In this document: piece by piece, positions 11,775-24,065 of the stretch | Layout: every line of letters begins with the position of its first letter | Position numbering within the stretch: the stretch's first letter is position 1 | Origin: Diaporthe sp. PMI_573 | Taxonomy: Eukaryota > Ascomycota > Sordariomycetes > Diaporthales > Diaporthaceae | NCBI GenBank assembly: GCA_021399435.1 | Contig: JAJTUP010000005.1 | Location: 434,001-498,000 of the forward strand | Length of the DNA: 64,000 nucleotides | Direction: 5' to 3' | Translations under genes and position numbers: made by a program | Notes under the pieces: model-generated | What the model was told of the DNA's origin: nothing | Databases searched by the model: none | What the model saw: only the letters and a program-made list of their open reading frames with translations

Positions 11775-12569
11775 GATTTGGATGCGTGTATGGTCTGTTA
11801 AGAATGTGGCTAGCGAACAAGCATTCAAAAAAGAAACGACGTCTGACGCAGAAAGGAAAAGAAATGGCGCATTACGCCTGTATATACAACCTATTAATCA
11901 GATCTAACGGCGCACCGTCTTTACGCGGGGCTTTTTTACCATAGAGCCGTTCGTTCATATTGGGACCTTTATAGACGGTGTAATAATATGAGTTCCTGAG
12001 TTCAGAAAGGAGTAGTTATGGCCAAAGACTTGACCAAATGTCCGGAGTAATACAAGCATCAGTCATCGGACACAACAAGTGTCTGTTCTCGCAAATGCTC
12101 GCTCACTCTCCATGTTCGGTGCCCGTCGCCCACGGTCTAGCCGTTTGGGGAGCTAGCGGGTCCCGGCGATAACCCAACAGAAGCTTTTGTTGGTCGGTGC
12201 TCCCAGCTCTGAGCTGCTGGGCGACCCACACTGATTGGCGACTCGGCCATCTCAACGGAGGAGGGTTCAACGTCGAGGGAATTTTTCGACCTCTGGGCTG
12301 CAGCTGGAGCTCCGGAAATCTCCTGCCTTTTTGCTGGCGTGTTGCGAAACCGCGATCCCTCCCAAAACCACCCAACCTCAGCTTCAGCTCGACTTTCCTG
12401 CCCAGTCGCTGCCCTCGTCGTGAGCACCGCACCTTGTTGTCGGTCGTTTCTTCTTCTGTTCTCTTGCCCCTCCCTCGTGTTCCATCTCTTCGTCAAGGGC
12501 GGCAATCCAATCCAGTAGAATCCACCCCCGATTCTTTCCCCGAATCTCACCACCATCACCACCGCCAAC
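11775..12569. other. erg6 3' region and pdb1 promoter/5' leader
   Basis: About 800 bp with no further gene. The final ~150 bp before 12570 are pyrimidine-rich and end in CACCATCACC-type sequence, as in leaders of highly expressed fungal genes. Confidence 0.55.
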
Positions 12570-13796
12570 ATGTCCCGCTTCCTCCGACCGGCAGTCCGAC
12601 TGGCTGCCTCTGCCAGAGCCACTCCCCTCTCCAAGACCTCGACCATCCCATCAGTATCCTCCAGAATATCCCGACCAGCCTCTGCCTTTGTGCAATCGAG
12701 AACATATGCCTCCGCCGGCACCAAGGACTACACCGTGCGTGATGCGCTGAACGAGGCCCTCGCCGAGGAGCTGGAGGCGAACGACAAGGTCTTCCTGCTG
12801 GGCGAGGAGGTCGCCCAGTACAACGGTGCATACAAGGTCACCAAGGGGCTGCTGGACCGCTTCGGCGAGCGGAGGGTTATCGACACCCCCATCACCGAGT
12901 CCGGTTTCGCCGGCCTGGCCATCGGTGCCGCCCTCTCTGGCCTGCACCCAGTGGTGAGTACTAACCCCTCGCGATCGCATCGCACGTAACCGCGCAGGTA
13001 GCTGACCAGAGGCCGCTTCTTCTCCTTTGTCTAGTGTGAGTTCATGACGTTCAACTTTGCCATGCAAGCCATCGACCAGATCATCAACTCCGCCGCCAAG
13101 ACCCTGTACATGTCCGGCGGCATCCAGCCCTGCAACATCACCTTCCGCGGCCCCAACGGCTTCGCGGCCGGCGTGGCGGCCCAGCACTCCCAGGACTACA
13201 GCGCGTGGTACGGCAGCATCCCGGGCCTCAAGGTCGTGAGCCCCTGGAGCGCCGAGGACGCCAAGGGCCTGCTCAAGGCCGCCATCCGCGACCCCAACCC
13301 CACCGTCTTCCTCGAGAACGAGCTCATGTACGGCCAGACCTTCCCCATGAGCGAGGCCGCCCAGAAGAGCGACTTCGTCATCCCCTTCGGCAAGGCCAAG
13401 ATCGAGCGCGCGGGCAAGGACCTGACCATCGTCTCCATGTCGCGCTGCGTCGGGCAGGCCCTGGTCGCCGCCGAGAACCTCAACAAGAAGTACGGCGTCG
13501 AGGCAGAGGTCCTCAACCTGCGCTCCATCAAGCCCCTCGACCTCGAGGCCATCGTCAAGTCTATCAAGAAGACCCACCGCCTGCTGGTCGTCGAGTCCGG
13601 CTACCCGGCCTTTGGCGTCAGCGCGGAGATCCTCGCGCTCTCCATGGAGTACGCCTTCGACTACCTCGACGCCCCCGCCCAGCGCGTCACCGGCGCCGAG
13701 GTCCCCACCCCCTACGCCCAGAAGCTCGAGGAGATGTCCTTCCCCACCGAGCCCCTCATCGAGCACCAGGCTGCCAAGCTCCTCAGGCTGATCTAG
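12570..13796 (+). CDS. pdb1: Pyruvate dehydrogenase E1 component subunit beta, mitochondrial
   Basis: Exons 12570-12953 and 13035-13796 (81-bp intron, phase 0, donor GTGAGT) give 381 residues. An Arg/Ser/Ala-rich presequence (about residues 1-48, [16 protein letters not shown]) targets the mitochondrion. The mature protein starts around [15 protein letters not shown]. Family blocks are [55 protein letters not shown], the GPNG...AAQHSQ region, and the C-terminal transketolase domain with [12 protein letters not shown]. With E1 alpha it decarboxylates pyruvate using thiamine diphosphate and feeds acetyl-CoA to the TCA cycle. Codon use is strongly C-ending, consistent with high expression. The predicted protein is intact. 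Confidence 0.97.
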
Positions 13797-14743
13797 GCGA
13801 GGAGTGTGTGTGGAGAGAGCGATAGGAGCTACGCGGGCGAGGGAGGATGGACGGTAGAGGGAGAAAGCAGGAAGGGAAGCTGCGTAACCGATTGTCATAT
13901 CAGCTGCTAGTGGCGATGACTTGATATATCCTGGGTGAGGGTGCCATTAATGCTATGCGATACCTTGCCTGCCTGCATGATAGACGAACGAAAACAAAAC
14001 AACTGTACTACTATGCTACTTCTTGGACACGGTTCCGCTTACTCTACTTGCTGCCGGGCCGTTGAACATACCATGAAACCTTCTCGTGATATCCTGGGTC
14101 GTTTGCCTAGACCTGTCTGGTACCTCGTGCATCACAGCGAAAACCCCCTCTCCCACCCCAACACAACAATAATCTCGTTCGTGACCCCCGGCACTTACTC
14201 TGAGTCTTTCTTAGGATCCGCAGGGCTTACTAGTTGAACCAAGCCGGGGGACTGCGCGGGTCCATGTGGAATGGAGAATTGACGAGAAATAGAGCAGCAC
14301 AACCACGGGGCCGGCAGCCAGTCTCTGAATCGTGGCGAGGGCACCCAGCGGGAGGCCTTGATGCGCCCAGGCTTGATCTGTGGGAAATATCGGGGTTCAG
14401 CGGACCGCGTCACGGCTTGGCAAGGCAGCCTGTACCTTTACTTGAGCAAGAGTCGCATCATGCCGGCGTACTGTGTGGCTCGCTACTCGAGGGGTGACCA
14501 GTTTGGGAGGCCTGCATGACGCCTGCCTGTGGTGTGAAAACCGTCCATTGGCTGGAATCAACAACGTAGCTGTACTTAATAGCCTCAGTGTGTCACCTTC
14601 TTCGAGGGGTAAGTGCTGATTGCTAACCATAGGAAGCCCGACAAGTGAGGAGTCCACGACTTCCATTTCACTGGATTCAACAGCAAGCCCACCCAGTCCG
14701 CCAGCATTGCACGACACAATTTCGATACCACCATCACCATTAA
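13797..14743. other. Intergenic, pdb1 3' region to HET gene
   Basis: About 950 bp with no recognisable gene. It holds the pdb1 3' UTR and presumably the HET-gene promoter. Confidence 0.55.
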
Positions 14744-16513
14744 ATGGCGCCCACGATCGATACCGAAACATTCAGATACCAAAAGCTCCCCACCGCTAGC
14801 ACCTACATCAGGCTGCTCGAGGTCATCAGCGTCGACCAGAGACGGGACGTCCCGGTGCACTGCGAGCTCACGACATGGCCGAAGGCATCCGCGCCTGCAT
14901 ATACCGCCGTCTCATACGCATGGGGTGATCCACGCCGACTAACGGTCATCCTCGTCAACGGGAAGAGGATGGAAGTGCGCTGCAACTGTGAGGACGTGCT
15001 CAGACAGCCCTGTTGGAACAGAGGTGGCTACTTCTGGATCGACGCTATTTGTATCAACCAGGCGGACAATCACGAGAAGAGCTTTCAGGTAGCCAAGATG
15101 GGCGAGATTTACGGGGCTGCTCGCCAGACTATTGCGTGCGTTGGCCGCCACGAGGATGACAGCGAGTTTCTTTTCGACAGACTCCACAGACATCAACGCC
15201 GATGGGAACGGATCAGCAATAGCTTCAATGGCATGGGAAATTTCCAAGATCGCCCCTGGTTAATACTGTACTAAGGCGTATAAACCTTCTGCACAGGCTA
15301 TTCATTGCATTTAAAAAGTTCTTGAGACGACAGTATTTTCAACGAGTTTGGATTTACCAGGAGCTATTCTTCGGGAGGCACATTCAAGTATGCTGCGAGG
15401 ATAAGGTTGTCAAGTTAAAGTTACTATGGGCACTGTGGGGGAGTTTCTGGGGGTGGCCTCATCGTCCGGCCGAACTAATGCAGCACTTCAAACAGTACTC
15501 CTCCACGGATCTAGAGAACGTCAAATTCCTTTTTGGAAGCCGGAATCGGGCGGCATATAAAACGTTCTTTGCTGGAAACACTGCGCGGTATTCGTCAGCT
15601 GCAAAGTGAAGACCTTAGGGATCGGGTGTTCGGAACTCTAGCCACAACCGATTGGAAGGGCGGGGAGCGAATCCAACCAGATTACGACAAGGACCGGTTT
15701 GACCTTGCCATTGAGGTCTTACAGACGATAACAGCACAAGGTCGATTCGGCGATACGCTCCTCTCAGCCACGATCGAGGTTGCAAAACTCTTGGGGTTGC
15801 CAGACCAACCATCAAGCCGACTAGCCGATGAGATACAAATGCGGCGGTTGACGCAGCTCAAGGTTCCATGTGTGGATCCAGCAAGAATAGCCCAAAGACG
15901 TTTTTTGAGGTCGGAGTTATGCTGGGGATATCGCATCTACTTCCATAACGCGAGGTGGCAACTTCAACCACCCCCTTCGAAATATGCCCCTGTTAATCGT
16001 TCAGTACCCAACCCTCAGCGCTGAACAAATCTGCTCACTACCCGCCGCTCTCTAATTTTGAAGAAATGGTCCAAAGGAACCATGTGGAATATACATACGG
16101 ACATAATTTTGCCGGCTGAGGCCCAACCGCTGGACTTGTTATTGATACCGCAGACTCCTGCTTCCACGAATATTGAAAACGCTGCTATTCCGGCGCTCGT
16201 TGCTAGGAAAATTGGTGATGGCCAGCTTCAGCTTGTGGGCAAAGCTCTCTTCGCGGCAAGGCAGGCCTCGCGACTGAAATCAGGCCAGCCCATGGCTTCA
16301 CAATGTCGGGCATATCTTGCTCATGATGATGCAATTGTGATGGCCCACAGCTGTGGTTGGATGGAATGGAGTGTCCTTCATGGTCAATTTAACCGGCCGA
16401 TCTATCATGGAGTCGATAAGTACTTCGAGACAAGACTTTGTGTCGAGGGAACTCTATCCTATAGTACACAGATGGGCTTTAAGCCTCCCAATTGTTTCTT
16501 AATAACAAGATGA
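14744..16513 (+). pseudogene. HET-domain (heterokaryon incompatibility) protein, reading frame broken
   Basis: The first exon (14744-15258) carries a clear HET domain: YTAVSYAWGDP, FWIDAICINQAD and GEIYGAARQTIACVG. A 38-bp candidate intron (15259-15296, donor GTTAAT, TACTAAG branch, CACAG acceptor) joins in phase to the next HET block, RRQYFQRVWIYQEL. Around 15535-15600 the family sequence then jumps frame, to ETLRGIRQLQSEDLRDRVFG, with no room for an intron. A one-base indel is likely, and a T5 run sits there. A 72-bp phase-0 candidate intron at 15992-16063 leads to the C-terminal exon ending at 16513. HET proteins trigger cell death after fusion of unlike strains. The gene is either decaying or carries an assembly indel; if the indel is an error, this would be an ordinary CDS. 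Confidence 0.65.
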
Positions 16514-17187
16514 TACTAGATATTTCAATTGATCAGGTTCATAATTACCTCTAGACCACGAGACGCTGCCTTCTTGCCATAGCTAGATACATGGACTCCC
16601 GGGAAAGAGACCATTGTGGATGCCGGATTCGACCGATGTATACTAAGTACAGCCGAAGGTGGTGGTTATGCTTGTGTGTGAGATAGTTATTCTTGATCCC
16701 ACAAAATTGGTAGCAGCTCCGTAGAAGGACCACAGTATTGCCAATTAATTTATCGGGATTTGACGAAATTATCTTCTGGCTTAGAGATGAAACATCATCC
16801 CTAAGCCACTATTATGCTGTAAGACAGCATAATGTCGATTTCAAGGAAGTTTCCTCGTTCTCGTGGAGTATGGGATTCTGAGCTCTATCTAGCTGTCGGC
16901 CAATCTCATTTAGTTTTAGTGATGATCAAATGGCGATGCAGAGTTTCCAATACTTTTCATATACATGGATTTATGAAATGGGTGTTGGTTTAAAATAGGC
17001 ATAGGAGAAGCACTCACACCTTCATATACATATGATTTGGAACGTCGTGGAAACACATTGACTCTCAATACAGTATCCTGGTGTATGATGCCAACCCCAG
17101 GGCTTCTATACATCTGACTTGCAGGTGGACTACCTTAGTTCAAATGCCCAACTTGTTTTATCCTCGGGTCCCATAGAGTAATCAGTA
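16514..17187. other. Intergenic between convergent HET and carboxylesterase genes
   Basis: About 670 bp of A/T-rich sequence with no gene seen. It contains a perfect 10-bp inverted repeat with a 3-base loop at 16811-16833. Confidence 0.55.
16811..16833. repeat. Short perfect inverted repeat (hairpin)
   Basis: ATTATGCTGT and ACAGCATAAT are exact reverse complements around AAG. The hairpin lies between two convergent genes. It may be chance or a 3'-end structure. Confidence 0.5.
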
Positions 17188-19052
17188 TCAAGACAGCAGC
17201 TCGTTTCGTCTGAGCCAGGCGCACCTCTCACCTTCTGTACTGTCTCGCTCCATGTTTGGACCATGGGAGGTCATGGCCATGACCGCGAAGTTGTCTCCCT
17301 CCACTGGCCAAATCGGCAAACCATCTGCGTTTGGATTACCAGCCATGACAAAGCTGCTGATGTATTCTTGCAGCATGCCAGCATAAGTCGCGTTCACCAT
17401 GCCAGTTTGGTCGACTCCGTCGAAGAAGACATGCAAGAAGTCATAGCCGTGTAGGGCAGGAAACACGTCCCACTCATAGTTGTGTGTCCGTCCCCGGTAC
17501 GCGTGTGCGAGTGCGTTTGTGTAGCAATTAAGTCCGTAGTCCCCAACGAACGCTGTGTTGCGTTTGTGCCACTGACCATCATATGCAGATAGGGGATACA
17601 AGTCGTTGACCAGGTGCTGAATTTCGGATTCTGTCGCATTCGGAAAAGTTTCGGCTAAATACTGCGTGAATGCTGCATCGGTCGTGGCGTAAGTCGGCAT
17701 GAAAACAACGCCCTCGTTCGCAGTGTGTGAGACGAGGAGGTCGACGCCCCCGTGCACGAGTCCATCTCTCAGCGCGGTGAACGCAGTGTTGTTGATATAG
17801 TCTCCGGCAGCCTGTGGGCTGTACTTGAAATTCGAGGTCTTTGCCCCGTAGATCACATCAGCGTTGGCTCGGATGATCTGCGTCGAGTCCATCTTGCGAG
17901 CCTCTGCAAAGCTAGGCACACCGAGAGCCGCCAGAAAGTCGACCGCTCCAGCATTTTGAGTCTCACGTGTCGCAGGAATGATCCCAGGCGACTCAACGTA
18001 TGCACGCTTGAAGGGAAGCTCGCCTCTTCCTCCATTGGATGTTAGATGATGGACGATACTGCCAGCACCGGCGGACCCTGTTAAATAGCAATCAGCGAAA
18101 CGTCTTCCAACCCGAAGGAATGACAAGTGCATGCGTGGCATACCTCCTGATACAGTGACTTGATTCTTGTCACCTCCAAATAAGTGAATGTGATCTTGTA
18201 CCCAACGAAGGGCTAGACCTTGGTCACGTAGACCAAGATTCGGGATGCCGCCTTCGCTCTCAAACAGCTCCCCAGACATGAAGCCGAGGCCTCCCAACCG
18301 ATAGTTCATTGAGACATAGACGAAGCCCTCGGACCCATTCTTCTGGCTCGCACTGATGAGGCCGCTCGGATCACCTGCACTGCTGTCGACTTTATTCCCC
18401 GCAACATACGCGCCGCCATGAATCCTGCAGGATGCGTTAGAATAACAAAATTATTTCGGAGGTTCAGTTGGGAGGACGAACCAAACCATAACAGGTGCCA
18501 GAGATGAGGTATTGGCCCTATTGAGAACTGTCTGTGGGACGACGACGTCAAGAAAGAGGCAGTCGTCAGTGATGTCCAGCTGCTCGCCACCTGATTGACC
18601 CGAGCTGTTGGCATTCTGACTGTCGATACCTGCCTCTACCAACGAATAGTTGAACTGATCAACAATACTGTTCGTGAAGTACCGAGAAAATACACTGTTG
18701 ATGGAAAACCACCTAGGCATGCCCTGCGGGCAAATTCTACCAGTGGAACCGTTCTGCACCTGGTTGTCACGACCAGTCGGAGGCAAGGGTGGAGCCCAAC
18801 GCAGGTCACCGACTGGTGACTGAGCATAGCGAATGTTTCTGAAGGTATAAAGACCCGAGTATTCCTGCATCAAGAAATCAGCTTAGCACAGAAGATCACA
18901 GAGTGTAGGCTGTGACTGTGACATACGTTGAAACTCAGTGCTTGGTGCACCTCGTAGCCAAGGTCAACTGTCGGAAGCTGGCTCTCAGCAGCGGAAACAT
19001 TGTCCAACCACAGCGCTCCAGCATTTAGAAAGGCCAACAGAGTGAGTCTCAT
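17188..19052 (-). CDS. Secreted type-B carboxylesterase/lipase
   Basis: Exons in coding order are 19052-18927, 18864-18482, 18424-18144 and 18077-17188, giving 559 residues. Introns are 57-66 bp and all keep phase. A signal peptide (MRLTLLAFLNAGALWLDNVSA) is followed by carboxylesterase blocks: FRNIRYAQSPVGDLRWAPP, EQLDITDDCLFLDVVVP, MVWIHGGAYVAG and NYRLGGLGFMSG. The third intron splits the nucleophile elbow, and splicing gives VSGGSAGAGS with Ser265. Glu385 (ANEGVVF) and His473 (ALHGYDFLH) complete the triad. The enzyme hydrolyses carboxylic esters outside the cell; its substrate cannot be inferred. It is divergent from a Zn2Cys6 regulator about 730 bp away, a layout that sometimes reflects local regulation. 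Confidence 0.92.
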
Positions 19053-19782
19053 TGTGGAAGAAAGGAGTAGGTTGCAGCAAAACAGGTGCGTAGATAGTAT
19101 GAATTGCTGGTGTCAATTTTCCTCAGCTTGTCGTTGGACCTCGCTGGTTATATATTCAGATATTTTGCGGGCTATTACTTGTGGGTGTTTGCCCCTCGGC
19201 GCTTCCCTCATCTCTTCAACCCCAACTCCGTCTCACCGAGGCTTCTCATGTGGATATTGAAAGTGGCAGTGCCTTCGAGACTGGAGTGTTTCCTTCCGCC
19301 CAGTTTGATAGAGTAGTGACATCGCACGCATCTTCGCGCCTGCACTCACCACTATAGTGTGTGCGGACGTCCCCGGTGTCTTGGCGAGTCCAATGACGCT
19401 GAATTTTAAATTACAAGTTGACCTCAAGACTCGCCAAGGCCGTATTCAGTTGGATCATGTAGTCTTTGGAGTCTAATAAGCAGCCTTTAGTGCTGAGAGC
19501 TCCGCAACTTGAAGATCGTGCATCAGAAAGCAAGGGGAGAGGCCCATTGCATGGGTGATTCGCGCTTGACCAAGATTGGCAAACTCTGGCGCGTTTATTT
19601 TATCCCAGAAAGGCAGAGATCTGCATGACACCCGAGAAGAATCACGTGCCTAGTTCCTGACCAGAGGCCTTGTAAGTCACGTTCACGTCCTCGAGTCCGC
19701 TTTCTCACACCTAGATGGGTTCACCGACAGGCGAGCGGACTTATTTCCGTACGAACTAGCTCCTGACAGTCCGCAGACCGGG
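19053..19782. other. Divergent promoter region, carboxylesterase and Zn2Cys6 factor
   Basis: About 730 bp with no gene. A TTATATATT element near 19148-19156 lies roughly 100 bp upstream of the esterase start and may be its TATA box. Confidence 0.5.
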
Positions 19783-21873
19783 ATGAATGCGCTGGCCCCG
19801 AGAAAGAGGGCTAAAATTACCCGTTCGCGCAATGGATGTCTCGCATGCCGACAACGGCACACAAAGGTCAGTTGTGGACAGCTCTGCGCCGCCCCTGGAC
19901 AAAACTAATTCATGTGACTGCAAAAGTGTGACGAGGAAAGACCACATTGTCGCACATGCGTCAGGCTAGGCCTGCAGTGCCCGGGCTACACTCCTGTGTT
20001 TGTCTTCCGCGATGCTACTGAATCCATCGGTCGTCGCTCTGCGACGACCGGCAGTCAAAAGTGGGCCGCTTGTCATGAAAGGCCAAATGAACGGAAGCAA
20101 CAGGACCAGCAACTCGACCGACTGGAGCAAAATTCCAGCCCTAGTCAAACTAGTTCGGCTACAGACCGCCGTATTCTTAAGCCCGCCCCCATTGACACCG
20201 ACATATTACCCCCATCGACGTTGAATCGTCAGCACGGAGCTATAGAATACGAACTTGGACATGGGAAGAGCACAAAAGCCGACACAATTGACGGAAATGA
20301 ATGCGACAGCGCCGCCCCAGGGGACCAGTTTCGGGGCGACGCTGGCGCGGAGGACTCTGTGCTGCCAGCATCAAACACAGTCGACTACAACGGGCACTCA
20401 CAAATATGCGCTGTGTCTTTCATGAAACCCAAGACTCCTGCCACTTCTGTAACCTCAAATTCGGCCGTGGAGACGTCTTTCCCGGGCCTGGATGTGCAAG
20501 ACCATTGGCTAAGCGAGAACTTTCCCACACAGCTTCCACCTATATGTCAAGATATTTGGGAAGGCGTGGGATATGCCAACCTGGCATTGAAACGCGCGTT
20601 GCTTGCTTTTGACTCTTTCACAGGAGTAAATGACATTTACGCAACTAAAAGTCGGAGTCAGTGCCTCGAACTATACACACTATCCCTTCGGACGATGTCT
20701 GAAAACCCGGTTGGGCCTTTGCATGTTACTCAGGTCCTCATCACTGTGTTGATCCTTACTATTTTCCTTCATATCGAAGCAAAAGTGGGGAGCTTCGCTG
20801 GAGGCCTGGTACATTGCAGGCAGGCGGATCTGCTGATATCACAGCATATACACCAGCTTGCGCCATGGCGGACAGCAAGACGGGTTCTAGATATCTGGCT
20901 CCCGATCAAGTCATGGTACTCACTCCAGTGCCTTCCTTGGTCAGCCATGTCTCACCCCCTCCCTGATACTATGCGCGCGCCGATACTCGAGACTTTCCAT
21001 TCTACCAGAAATAGCCGCAGCCTTATTCATTCTCTGCTTTGCGAAAGCAAGAACATATACATACGTCTCATTCTAGTCCGACTTTTCGGCCCAGGTTCAT
21101 CTTGTGGGCCATCACATCAGTCTTGGTCTCGGCAATTCGAGGCATTACTAGGGGCCCCGTTAGATCGGGAAGGCACATCCGTGCTGGGAATAGAGGATGA
21201 CCTGCTGGTTGCTCTGGATCGTTTACGTGAGGAGCTTAATGCGTGGCACGACAGTTTGGATGTGCTTGATCTTCCATTGCCTGCAGCCACAACACAGTCG
21301 CGGGGCCCTCTTCAGAGCTACCCATCCTTTCAACCCGCCGAACCATTGTTATTCCAATCACAGGAAGCAGCTATGCATTACGTGCGTTATGCCACCGCTC
21401 AAGCGCTTTGCTCGCGTGAGGCTCTAGATTATGCCACCGGTGGAGACCTGGAAGGGGGTTCCTGGGCGAATCCATGGATCCTGCGGATCCTACAAATCAT
21501 GTCAGGGCTAGATGTGGAGCTGTGTCTACGGGATGAATTCCTCCATATCGGCCTTGAGTGGATCATCTACGTCCTTCTTTTTTGCTCACTCCGGCAGGAG
21601 GTCTTGGATGCTGTTACGGAGCGCTTCCACTGGCTCGAGAAAATCGCCTCAGCCCCTGGTTCCACTCTACCCGCGTGGGCTCTGCGCCGTCTCATGCGCT
21701 GTCTGCGCAGGGAGCGTGAGCAGGGCCACGTAGTCCTTTTCTTTGTCACTGACATTAAACCCACAGAGGAGCTGTGGGCCGTTGGATCAGCCTCGATCAA
21801 GCATTCAGTGATGATAATGGGACGTGTGGCACGCACTGGTGCTAGCTTCTATAACGTGGAGAATTTCTCCTAA
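19783..21873 (+). CDS. Zn2Cys6 (GAL4-type) transcription factor
   Basis: A short first exon (19783-19866) is joined through a 60-bp intron (donor GTCAGT, acceptor AAAAG) to 19927-21873, giving 676 residues. The intron falls inside the zinc cluster. Splicing completes the CX2CX6CX6CX2CX6C pattern at about residues 19-46: CLACRQRHTKCDEERPHC then RTCVRLGLQC. The rest is low-complexity linker followed by a helical fungal-specific regulatory domain (blocks such as LHVTQVLITVLILTIFLHIEA). Such proteins bind CGG-containing sites as dimers in the nucleus. The neighbouring esterase is a possible target, by position only. No stop or shift interrupts the frame. Confidence 0.9.
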
Positions 21874-23087
21874 ATGGACATCTGGCACTTTTACATCTGC
21901 GAAAGAAAATCTCACAACAGAAGGGGCTTATAAAAAGCTGTTCAACCAGTTTATCATTTCTAAGATTATTTTCAGCTAATACTTATTCAAACACAGAGTT
22001 GGTAGCTTGATCCCTTTTCAATGAGATGCACAGTGCATGCATGCTGTTGAGTGGTATTGGTTGAAGTGTAGTAGATCCCAGCTGTGGGTGCACAACGTGG
22101 ACCAGCTTATTATCACCTGGATCTCCTGCTTGACCCAGACAAGCCAGAATACTTTATAATCTCATTCAATGGCAAAACAGCGTACACAACAGCACTCGTA
22201 AAACTTCCCACACTAAATTAAATTCAATTGCTACATATTGATGTATACGTCCATAAATTTCACCTCTAAATCCTTCTCACAACCGGCCAAGCCAAAACTG
22301 TAATGAAACAAGACTCAATTTGTACGTGCCTTGTCCTGGTAAATGGATATCCTCTCGAGTCTCAGAACTCTGGTCTCTTTTTCGTTTTGAGTCATCAGCA
22401 TCAGCCGTCGGTCAAGAGGCATGCGGACTAAACGTTTCCAAAAGTGCCTCCTCCATCATAATGAAAGAAGTTCAGGATACGAACTCCTGGCTAGCTCTGT
22501 TCTTTTGATTGACATTTGATTACTGCTTGCTGCCTAGGGGTACCAAGAGGGTGTTCTTGATGGCGGCCCCAACAAAAGAAAGGGCCTTTCAGGCTGTGTA
22601 CACTGTTTAGCACTGATGTCAATGGCTTGGCGGGTGTAGAGGCTGAGACCCTCCCACTCAACAGGTCTGGGTGCAGAACCCAATACAGCACACTGGTCGC
22701 CAAATCCAGCTGCAGACACAACAGATACTGCCAGACCCAGTCATCCCTTTCCCACAAGCGCTTATTCGTGGCATAGTAAGCCTAAAACCTAGGGTAGGTA
22801 TCTAGATAAGTGAGCTCTGAGACATTCTAGATGCTAACTACCTAGGTACTGAATACCCTAAATTCCATGTGAGCTCCGGGGGGTGGGCGCCTTTTCAAAC
22901 CTGAAACCTCAGCCAGATTCATTGCCTCGCAGACATCTAACCACCTTGACTTGCAGCCACTCTGACCCCTCTCGACAAGGAGAACTGCCAGTAAATGTTA
23001 CGTACCCTTACAGCTGCTTGTGTACCGCGGACCGTCTAAAAGATCTTGAAACAGTGCTCAGCACATCCCAAGCCTTCTTCTATCAAG
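21874..23087. other. Intergenic, no gene seen
   Basis: About 1.2 kb of rather A/T-rich sequence. Short frames lack motifs, and I see no repeat or RNA gene. Confidence 0.5.
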
Positions 23088-24065
23088 ATGGACCTCGCAA
23101 TTCTCGAAAGCGATGCCAGTCCTCGTGCACAAGCGGTCCCTCCACTCTTCAATCGACTCCCAACGGAGCTACGCCTGATGATATACACCTTCGTGTTTGT
23201 GGGCTGCCGAACGACAGTCTGGGTCCACGGTATCTTCGACCAGCACAGCGACGACACTGAGGTCTCTCATGGAAGTCCCAGGCGGAGGCGTTTCCGACCC
23301 GGCCTACGCTGCTACAATCACTCCGGAGGAGGCTTCGGACTGCTTACCACATGCCGCATGGTATACATCGAGGCTGCTGAGGCGTACTGGTCGGAGACAA
23401 TCCTGAACATGAAAATACTCGAGGGACATTACTCATATTATTCGGGGTGCGAGCTGCAACAAGTCTGCGAGTACCTTCCTGTCACGATCAAGGAAAGTTT
23501 GCGCCACCTCCGAAACGTCAGGCTGCCAATAATCAAGGAAGGACTGCCGACGTGCGCCGATACCAACTGGACACCCTTCCTCCTCGGGCAACTTCCGAAG
23601 CTTGTGAGCTGTGGGTTCTCAGGCTTTGGGCACCGGAACATACACTTAGCCGGCGGTCTCAGTGGTTCCTATCGGTTCACGGTGCCTGACAGCCAGAATA
23701 TCGCTCAGTGCTACTACGGAGTCGGCCGGTTCGGAGTAGAGGGCTGCGAGAGCCCTGCGGCATTCCTCGAGCGCACGATCGGCGTCCAGCGGTCCTGCGG
23801 CATCACGATGCTCTCGATGGCGATAGGTTACAAGCCTCGCCCTTGTCCCGACAACTACAAGTTCCGCGTAAGTTCTACTTCTACCTATACGTTTATGCCC
23901 TACGGAAAATAAGTTGTGCTGATAGAACTGTTGTTTCAGTTGCAGTACTTCAACTACACCACGGGAATGGTCTATCAGACTACTATGTACCAAATGGATG
24001 ATGAGGATTGTTTCCAGGAAACTATGAGAACTGAGGATGGCTCCGAGTGGAGCCATTTCTGCTAA
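23088..24065 (+). CDS. Hypothetical protein with F-box-like N-terminus (paralogue of the 32.0-33.1 kb gene)
   Basis: Exons 23088-23867 and 23940-24065 (72-bp intron, donor GTAAGT, phase 0) give 301 residues. The N-terminus LFNRLPTELRLMIYTFVF resembles the F-box/2EXR start found in many fungal lineage-specific proteins. No other domain is recognised. Conserved blocks shared with the gene at 32041-33059 are FGLLTTCR-VYIEA, YWxET, LRHLRN-RLPI, NWTP-LLGQ, TVPDS and ESPAAF-ER-IGVQ-SCGIT. In the second exon both have YTTGMVYQ or WTTGMVYQ and a GSEW block. The intron sits at the same place in both genes. F-box proteins recruit targets to SCF ubiquitin ligases, but this N-terminal similarity is too weak to assign that job. 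Confidence 0.82.

Noticed and set aside
11103..11828. Minus-strand frame of 241 codons over erg6
   Set aside because: Antisense shadow with no domain; the sense strand encodes the conserved methyltransferase.
12651..13898. Long minus-strand open frame of 415 codons over pdb1
   Set aside because: It is an antisense shadow of the GC-rich pdb1 exons; its Leu/Gly/Val/Asp-rich composition is typical of reversed C-ending codons, and it has no domain.
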